A DNA stretch of 12,889 nt from Thermaceae bacterium. Lineage in GTDB: Bacteria > Deinococcota > Deinococci > Deinococcales > Marinithermaceae. Under the pieces are notes generated by a model. The model saw only the letters and a program-made list of their open reading frames with translations. It had not been told where the DNA came from and made no database searches. The stretch is from the NCBI GenBank assembly GCA_027023345.1, contig JALVVO010000101.1, positions 1-12,889 of the forward strand, in the 5' to 3' direction. The translations under genes were made by a program, and so were the position numbers. Positions 6,905 through 12,889 of the stretch are shown one piece after another (position 1 is the stretch's first letter; each line of letters starts with the position of its first letter).

Positions 6905-6993
6905 ACCGGTACCCCCTTTCACAAAACCTATCAAAACTCTTGTCAACTTTAGTCTAGCACCGCAGGTGCCCGGCCGCAAGGTAGGATGGGCGT
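6905..6993. promoter_or_regulatory. AT-rich divergent promoter region between phosphoesterase and thiolase genes
   Basis: This 89-bp gap has an AT-rich core (about 6915-6955), unlike the surroundings. On the minus strand TTGACA (6946-6941) matches the -35 consensus exactly, and TGATAGGTT (6933-6925) has the form of an extended -10, but they are only 10 bases apart, so they cannot serve one standard promoter. On the plus strand, TAGTCT (6950-6955) is a TAnnnT candidate for the thiolase. Shine-Dalgarno sequences are clear on both sides: AGGA at 6983-6986, seven bases before ATG 6994, and AAAGGGGG before ATG 6904. Both genes thus have leaders, unlike several neighbours. Confidence 0.4.
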
Positions 6994-8187
6994 ATGCGCG
7001 AGGTCTACATCGTATCCGCGGCGCGCACGCCGATCGGGCGTTTTGGCGGTGGCCTCAAGGACAAGACTCCGGCCGAGCTCGCGGCCCACGCCATGCGGGC
7101 GGCGCTCGAGCGCGCCGGGGTGGGGGGCGAGGCGATCGACTTCTACGTCTTCGGCAACGTCCTCCGCGCCGGCCACGGCCAGCTCATCCCCCGGCAGGCG
7201 GCCTTCCTCGCCGGGATCCCGGAGGAGAAGGACGGCTACGCCGTGGACATGGTCTGCTCCTAGGGGATGATGGCGGTGATGAACGCCGCCACCGCGATCC
7301 GGGCGGGGGAGGCCGAGCTCGTCCTCGCCGGCGGGACCGAGTCTATGAGCCAGGCGGGCTTCTTCCTCTCCCACCGGGCGCGCTGGGGGTACAAGTTCCT
7401 CCTGGGGGCGCCCGAGGAGGTCAAGGACCTCCTGCTCTACGACGGGTTGACCGACCCCACCAACGATGAACCGATGGGGCTCGAGGCCGAGCGGCTCGCC
7501 GAGGACTTCGGCCTCGGCCGCTCCGAGCTCGACGAGGTCGCCTACCTCTCCCAGCGGCGGGCGGCCGAGGCCACCGAGCGCGGGGACTTCGCCGCCGAGA
7601 TCGCCCCGATCGAGGTCAAGACCCGAAAAGGCCCGGTCCGGATCGAGCGCGACGAGGGCATCCGGCCGGACACGACGCCGGAGGCGCTCGCCGGGCTTCG
7701 CCCCGCCTTCAAGAAGGACGGCGTCTTCACCGCCGGCAACTCGAGCCAGATCTCCGACGGGGCGGCGGCGCTCCTGCTCGCGAGCAAGGAGGCGATCGAG
7801 CGCTTCGGGCTAAAGCCTCGCGCCCGGATCCTGGGCGGCGCCTTCAGCGCGGGGCCCACCTGGCGCTTCCCCGAGGCCCCGGTCCCGGCGGTGAAGAAGC
7901 TTCTCGAGCGGCTCGGCATGGCGATCGCCGACTTCGACTACTTCGAGAACAACGAGGCCTTCGCCATCAACAACCTGCTCTTCGAGCGGCTCCTCGGCGT
8001 GCCTCGGGAGCGGCTCAACGTCTTCGGCGGCGCGATCGCCCTCGGCCACCCCATCGGGGCCTCGGGGGCGCGGATTTTGGTCACCCTCCTGAACGTGCTC
8101 GAGAAGAAGGACGGCGAGCGCGGGCTCGCCGCCATCTGCCACGGCACCGGCGGGGCCACCGCCCTCGCCCTCGAGCGCGTGGCCTAG
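6994..8187 (+). pseudogene. Thiolase (acetyl-CoA C-acyltransferase family) interrupted by in-frame TAG at 7261-7263
   Basis: Thiolases catalyse condensation or thiolytic cleavage of acyl-CoA in fatty-acid or ketone metabolism. Read through the TAG, the frame gives 397 codons, the normal family length of about 390-400. The N-terminus REVYIVSAARTPIGRFGGGL and PRQAAFLAG are typical. The nucleophile Cys88 is in DMVCS, then codon 90 is TAG where homologues have Ser or Gly, followed in the same frame by GMMAVMNAATAIRAGEAELVLAGGTESMS. The other catalytic motifs are intact: NNEAFA (Asn320), GGAIALGHPIGASGARI (His352) and CHGTGGATALALE (Cys382). A single change (TCG to TAG) explains the stop. If real, the first product is an 89-residue fragment and the 306-residue part from ATG 7267 lacks Cys88, so neither should be active. 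No other decay is visible, so the lesion is very recent, an error, or read through. Substrate length cannot be told. Confidence 0.85.
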
Positions 8188-8660
8188 CCGCCGTAGCTCC
8201 AGCCGGTATCGCGGAGGCAGAGGCTTCGCTCGGCCTCCGCGTTCTTGCCCACCGCCACCACCTCGGCGACCAGCACCCCGTGGTCGCCGCCTTCGGCCCA
8301 CTCGCGGGCCTCGATCTGGAAGTACCAGGGCGCCTCGGTGAGCACTGGGAGCCCTTCCTCGAGCCGGAAGGGGTGGCCGTTGAGCTTCCCGTCCTCGACC
8401 CGCGTCGCCTTGAAGAAGTCGGCGGCGAGGGCCTTTTGGTCCTCGGCCAGGACGTGCACCGCCGCCCGGCCGGTTTTCCTGAGCAGCTCGTAGACCTTGG
8501 AGTCCTTGCGCAGGGCCATCATCACCAGCGGGGGCTCCAGCGAGGCCTGGGAGAGCCAGGTGATGAGCGCCCCCGAGTAGTCCTCGCCCTCGCGGGCGGT
8601 GACGACGTAGACCCCGTAGTGGAGCTTCCTCAGGACTTCCTTTCTCAGCGCCCGGTCCAT
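8184..8660 (-). CDS. Flavin reductase / flavoredoxin-like FMN-binding split-barrel protein
   Basis: This 158-residue FMN-binding protein probably passes electrons from NAD(P)H to free flavin or a partner oxygenase; the partner is unknown. The fold signature is YGVYVVTAREGEDYSGALITWLSQASLEPPLVMMAL in the first 55 residues, followed by KDSKVYELL, AVHVLAEDQKALAADFF, GLPVLTEAPWYFQIE, a GGDHGVLVAEVVAVG segment, and the C-terminal DTGWSYGG. This order and the last motif resemble, from memory, T. thermophilus TTHA0420. The ATG at 8660 is preferred to the in-frame ATG at 8669: it matches the recalled homologue's N-terminus, and TAGAAT lies seven bases before it. Downstream of the DUF503 gene and convergent with the thiolase (CTAG overlap at 8184-8187), so a link to acyl-CoA metabolism is possible but only positional. 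Confidence 0.88.
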   Translation of the reverse strand: MDRALRKEVLRKLHYGVYVVTAREGEDYSGALITWLSQASLEPPLVMMALRKDSKVYELLRKTGRAAVHVLAEDQKALAADFFKATRVEDGKLNGHPFRLEEGLPVLTEAPWYFQIEAREWAEGGDHGVLVAEVVAVGKNAEAERSLCLRDTGWSYGG

Positions 8661-8667
8661 GGCCGCC

Positions 8668-8673
8668 ATTCTA
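8668..8673 (-). promoter_or_regulatory. Candidate -10 (TAGAAT) made from the DUF503 stop codon, serving the flavin reductase
   Basis: On the minus strand the TAG stop of the DUF503 gene is followed by AAT, giving TAGAAT (five of six consensus bases), then seven bases (GGCGGCC) and the ATG at 8660. This is the spacing of a leaderless internal promoter. No -35 is apparent. The same arrangement recurs at 12084-12089 and 12523-12528. Confidence 0.45.
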
Positions 8674-8991
8674 GGGCTCGAGGGGCAGGCCGTCGGTGTC
8701 CCAGCGCACGACCTCGATCCGCTCCTCCCGGACCGCGTACTCGCCGCTGGCCCGAAGGAAGGCGGCGACCTGGACGAGGACCTCCTCGACCCAGCCGGCC
8801 TCGTTCCCGATCACCACGAAGCCCACCGCCTCCCAGCCGTGGACGTCGAGGCCCTCGAGGCGCGCGGCGGAGACGGGAAACCGGGCGCGGATCTTCTCGA
8901 TCACCGGGCGGACGAGCGCCCGCTTTTCCTTAAGGCTCCGTACCCAGGGCATCTCCAGCCGGGCGGCGTAGAAGCCGACGTAGGCGGGCAC
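8671..8991 (-). CDS. DUF503 family protein (YlxP-like)
   Basis: A 106-residue protein of the DUF503/YlxP family, small ferredoxin-like proteins of unknown function; in Bacillus ylxP lies near infB and rbfA. Conserved blocks are YVGFYAARLEMPWVRSLKEKRALV (family: VGxxxxxLxxPxxxSLKEKR), VIEKIRARFPVSAARLEGLDVHGWEAVGFVVIGNEAGWVEEVL and a basic/acidic C-terminal strand. It resembles T. thermophilus TT1725 as I recall it. The GTG at 8991 is chosen because the family N-terminus begins there; an internal ATG would cut the first strand. There is no Shine-Dalgarno sequence; the GTG sits two bases after the T-run of the aconitase terminator, with TAGGCT six bases before it, so it may be leaderless or expressed by read-through. 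Confidence 0.87.
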   Translation of the reverse strand: MPAYVGFYAARLEMPWVRSLKEKRALVRPVIEKIRARFPVSAARLEGLDVHGWEAVGFVVIGNEAGWVEEVLVQVAAFLRASGEYAVREERIEVVRWDTDGLPLEP

Positions 8992-8993
8992 GG

Positions 8994-9028
8994 AAAAAGC
9001 CTACACCCGGGCCGCGGCCCGGGTGTAG
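8994..9028 (-). terminator. Intrinsic terminator downstream of aconitase (perfect 28-bp palindrome plus T5)
   Basis: Positions 9001-9028 are a perfect palindrome with 13-base arms (CTACACCCGGGCC and its complement) around a central GC. On the minus strand it lies 22 bases after the aconitase stop and is followed by GCTTTTT (9000-8994), the standard hairpin plus U-run. The stem is very GC-rich, suiting a thermophile. The U-run stops two bases before the DUF503 start codon. It is the only clear intrinsic terminator in the window. Confidence 0.85.
8998..9003 (-). promoter_or_regulatory. Candidate -10 (TAGGCT) for DUF503, inside the terminator
   Basis: TAGGCT on the minus strand spans the end of the terminator stem and the first T of the T-run, then TTTTCC and the GTG start at 8991. 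It fits TAnnnT at leaderless spacing but shares only T-A-T with the consensus; offered because no other start signal for this gene is visible. Confidence 0.25.
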
Positions 9029-9050
9029 GGGAGGTGAGGGTGTGGGGCGG

Positions 9051-11750
<2,700 letters not shown>

Positions 11751-11866
11751 GCTGCTCCTTTCCACCCCGTTCGCTCGGGGTACGGGTTGCGATTCGGTTT
11801 TATGGGGATTTCACGCTTTTCCCGGCGGGGTGCGCCCCGGCCGCTCGTCTCCTTCAGGATACCACG
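11751..11866 (-). promoter_or_regulatory. Aconitase leader: hairpin next to Shine-Dalgarno site, weak promoter
   Basis: On the minus strand a hairpin with a six-base GC-rich stem (ACCCCG / CGGGGT, 11781-11764, loop AGCGAA) ends two bases before the Shine-Dalgarno AAAGGAG (11761-11755). Upstream, CATAAA (11804-11799) is a weak -10 candidate that would give a leader of about 40 nt containing the hairpin. Further upstream GGGGCGCACCCC (about 11841-11829) can form a short hairpin but has no T-run, so I do not call a terminator for the preceding HMA-like gene. Confidence 0.4.
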
Positions 11867-12076
11867 TCAGAGCATCCCGGCGAGGAAGCCCTCCTCGCGA
11901 ACCGCCCGGATCAGGTCCATGACCGTGAGCCGGTGGGGGTCGTACTCCACCAGGACCTGGCCGGGCTGGGGCACCTCCACCTTGGCGACGCCCTCGAGGC
12001 GGGCGAGGGCCTCGGTGATGACCCGCATCTGTTCCTCGGTTTCGGCGCCCCGGACGCCAAGCAGGACCCGGTTCAT
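11867..12076 (-). CDS. HMA-like small protein lacking the CxxC metal site
   Basis: A 69-residue protein with the layout of the heavy-metal-associated (ferredoxin-like) domain: first strand RVLLGVRGA, helix about residues 14-27, LEGVAKVEVPQPGQVLVEYDPHRLTVMDLIRAVREEGF matching the domain's 'L.GV..V.V....V.Y....V...DLI.AI...GY' pattern. At the metal loop, where HMA proteins have GMTCxxC, this protein reads GAETEEQM (10-17), and it contains no cysteine at all. It therefore should not bind Cu or Zn in the usual way; a structural, sensory or partner-binding role is possible. The ATG at 12076 lies five bases after the DUF1999 stop. It is the only gene here ending in TGA. Divergence from true HMA is such that the family call is by pattern only. 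Confidence 0.75.
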   Translation of the reverse strand: MNRVLLGVRGAETEEQMRVITEALARLEGVAKVEVPQPGQVLVEYDPHRLTVMDLIRAVREEGFLAGML

Positions 12077-12081
12077 GCGCC

Positions 12082-12516
12082 CTATTCTAAAACACCGCGG
12101 TGGGCCCCGCGCGCGCCGCGGCTCCCCAGCGCCCGCACGAAGAGGCGCGGTCCCGGCACGAAGTCGAGCTCGGCGAAGAGGGCCTCGTCTTCGTCCTCGG
12201 CGGGGCAGGCGACCTCGTAGGCGGCGGCGTCGTAGGCCGACTTGACGAGGGCCAAAAGGAGCGCCCGGCGAACCTCGGGGTCGTCGGCCAGCAGCCGGGT
12301 GACGAGGACGGTGGCGCGGTCGCCCTGCCAGAGGGCCTGCGCCAGCACGAAGCCCCGGGCCCGACCGCCCTCCTCGGCGACGAAGCTGTGCCCCGTGCGG
12401 GAGAAGAAGCGGAGCGCCGCGGCCCCCGTGCGCGGGGTCTGGTGGGGGGCGAGGAGCCGGACCTCGAGGGCGGCGAGCGCGGGTTCGTCGTCGGGGGTGA
12501 TCGGTCGCACCTGCAT
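12082..12516 (-). CDS. DUF1999 GNAT-fold protein (TTHA1254-like)
   Basis: A 144-residue protein of the DUF1999 group, which has the GNAT acetyltransferase fold; substrate unknown. It resembles T. thermophilus TTHA1254 as I recall it: QVRPITPDDEPALAAL at the N-terminus, AALRFFSRTGHSFVAEE, ARGFVLAQALWQGDRATVLVTRLL, LLLALVKSAYDAAAYEVACP and the conserved tail LGSRGARGAHRGVLE. The GFVLAQALWQG strand and the following helix correspond to the GNAT core, but the classic Q/RxxGxG/A acetyl-CoA loop is not evident, so catalysis is uncertain. The ATG at 12516 is nine bases after the previous gene's stop, has no Shine-Dalgarno sequence, and has TAGACT six bases upstream. Middle gene of a three-gene minus-strand cluster. 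Confidence 0.85.
   Translation of the reverse strand: MQVRPITPDDEPALAALEVRLLAPHQTPRTGAAALRFFSRTGHSFVAEEGGRARGFVLAQALWQGDRATVLVTRLLADDPEVRRALLLALVKSAYDAAAYEVACPAEDEDEALFAELDFVPGPRLFVRALGSRGARGAHRGVLE
12084..12089 (-). promoter_or_regulatory. Candidate -10 (TAGAAT) overlapping the DUF1999 stop, serving the HMA-like gene
   Basis: TAGAAT ends in the last Glu codon and TAG region of DUF1999 (minus strand TTTTAGAATAG) and stands seven bases (AGGGCGC) before the HMA-like ATG, at leaderless spacing; five of six consensus bases match. Here the gene's own TAG stop (12084-12082) directly follows, so the box lies in coding sequence rather than being built from the stop itself. A weak AGGG also precedes the ATG, so coupling from the upstream gene is equally possible. 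Confidence 0.4.
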
Positions 12517-12522
12517 GGGCCG

Positions 12523-12528
12523 AGTCTA
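12523..12528 (-). promoter_or_regulatory. Candidate -10 (TAGACT) made from the upstream stop codon, serving DUF1999
   Basis: The TAG stop of the upstream membrane-protein gene (12528-12526) plus ACT forms TAGACT, followed by six bases (CGGCCC) and the DUF1999 ATG at 12516. Four of six consensus bases match and the spacing suits a leaderless start. No -35 is seen. Confidence 0.4.
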
Positions 12529-12889
12529 CCCGAGCCGGCTCTCCAGGAGCGTCAGGGCGGCGGCGCCGAGGAGGAGGAAGGGGGCGAGCGACCGCCCCGC
12601 CCGCTCCAGGGGCCTGGCCCGCGGGGGCGGGGCCAGCAGGGTCTCCCCGGGGGCCTCGAGCACGTAGGCGACGCCCCCGCGGACCCCCGGGGCCCAAACC
12701 CCGTCCGTGCCCAGGGGTTTTGCCGCCCGCAGGTGGGGCGCGAGAAAGTTGTAAACCAAGACGGGGAAGAAGGGCCGGTCGACGAGGGCCCTAAGGGGCG
12801 GGAGATAGAGGCTCTGGCCGTCGGAGTAGACGAGGCCCCGGCCGGCCTCGTCCACCGCCAGCGGGGCGAAGCCGGGGCCTCGTCTACTC
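12526..12889 (-). CDS. C-terminal part of a membrane-anchored protein, BatA/VWA-like (5' end outside window)
   Basis: The frame is open to the right edge and encodes about 120 residues up to a TAG. The portion GRGLVYSDGQSLYLPPLR, RPFFPVLVYNFLAPHL and the later GGVAYVLEAPGETLL resemble the C-terminal periplasmic part of Bat/VWA-type aerotolerance proteins, where a bare 'RPAFPVLLxNxLxWL' block is followed by a beta domain. A last hydrophobic segment, LAPFLLLGAAALTLLESRLG, is a membrane helix. No VWA domain is visible because the N-terminal part is missing, so the assignment is tentative. The outermost codons (12871-12889) lie inside an inverted repeat and may be artefactual. Upstream neighbour of DUF1999 with a nine-base gap, probably one operon. 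Confidence 0.55.
   Translation of the reverse strand, partial: SRRGPGFAPLAVDEAGRGLVYSDGQSLYLPPLRALVDRPFFPVLVYNFLAPHLRAAKPLGTDGVWAPGVRGGVAYVLEAPGETLLAPPPRARPLERAGRSLAPFLLLGAAALTLLESRLG
12824..12889. repeat. 19-bp perfect inverted repeat ending at the window edge
   Basis: GAGTAGACGAGGCCCCGGC at 12824-12842 is the exact reverse complement of 12871-12889, the last 19 bases of the window, with a 28-base loop between. It lies inside a protein-coding frame and stops exactly at the sequence end, which fits a fold-back chimera at a contig end better than a biological element. Confidence 0.8.

Noticed and set aside
7261..7263. Pyrrolysine or other amber recoding in the thiolase
   Set aside because: TAG is the normal stop for most genes here, no downstream structured element is evident, and thiolases have no known non-standard residue at this site. 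Kept only as a low-probability alternative.
8661..8669. ATG at 8669 as the flavin reductase start
   Set aside because: It has no Shine-Dalgarno or suitable upstream box; ATG 8660 fits the recalled homologue length and the TAGAAT spacing, though 8669 cannot be excluded.
11751..11765. GTG at 11765 as the aconitase start
   Set aside because: It would put the AAAGGAG ribosome site inside the coding region; ATG 11750 has ideal spacing.
11829..11845. Hairpin GGGGCGCACCCC as terminator of the HMA-like gene
   Set aside because: The stem is only four GC pairs with possible bulged extension and is followed by AAAA, not a T-run, on the minus strand; the plus strand has no transcript needing termination there.

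Overview
This is a GC-rich (roughly 70%), densely packed stretch of bacterial chromosome. It most likely comes from the order Thermales (Thermus/Meiothermus/Oceanithermus/Marinithermus relatives); the genus is unresolved. The assignment rests on recognised proteins: an Omp85/BamA protein next to a purine nucleoside phosphorylase, a DUF1999 protein, a DUF503 protein, a degenerate calcineurin-like phosphoesterase and a flavoredoxin-like flavin reductase. All resemble Thermus thermophilus proteins as I remember them; no search was run. Extreme GC at third codon positions and start codons placed directly behind TAnnnT boxes (leaderless style) fit the same group. I see no rRNA, tRNA, CRISPR array, insertion sequence or prophage.

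Layout. 1-2040 (-) is a BamA-type outer-membrane assembly protein, cut by the left edge. Divergent from it, 2093-3995 (+) is a compact operon: purine nucleoside phosphorylase, YggS/YlmE PLP-binding protein, DivIVA-like coiled-coil protein. 3992-4492 (-) is an exported YdcF/DUF218 protein, divergent from the ribosome-associated GTPase HflX (4560-6200, +) and sharing a palindromic -10 region with it. 6197-6904 (-) is a phosphoesterase-fold protein, divergent from a thiolase (6994-8187, +) that carries an in-frame TAG two codons after its catalytic cysteine codon. 8184-11750 (-) holds aconitase, a strong intrinsic terminator, a DUF503 protein and a flavin reductase. 11867-12889 (-) is a tight cluster: the C-terminus of a membrane protein, a DUF1999 acetyltransferase-fold protein and a cysteine-less HMA-like protein.

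Most of this is core housekeeping: envelope assembly, purine salvage, PLP homeostasis, cell-pole/division organisation, ribosome rescue, TCA cycle and acyl-CoA metabolism. I found no defence or mobile system and do not claim a new one. The most notable points are: (1) a trimeric-type PNP whose two key base-recognition residues differ from 6-oxopurine enzymes; (2) TAG stop codons that form the first half of a TAnnnT box 6-7 nt before the next start, three times in one strand set, with TAG ending 11 of 13 visible genes; (3) the amber codon in the thiolase; (4) HflX without a conventional start codon where its conserved N-terminus begins, but with AUC behind a Shine-Dalgarno-like sequence; (5) a terminator ending two bases before the DUF503 start; (6) three convergent gene pairs that all overlap through a shared CTAG; (7) a 19-bp perfect inverted repeat ending exactly at the right edge, suggesting a fold-back assembly artefact.
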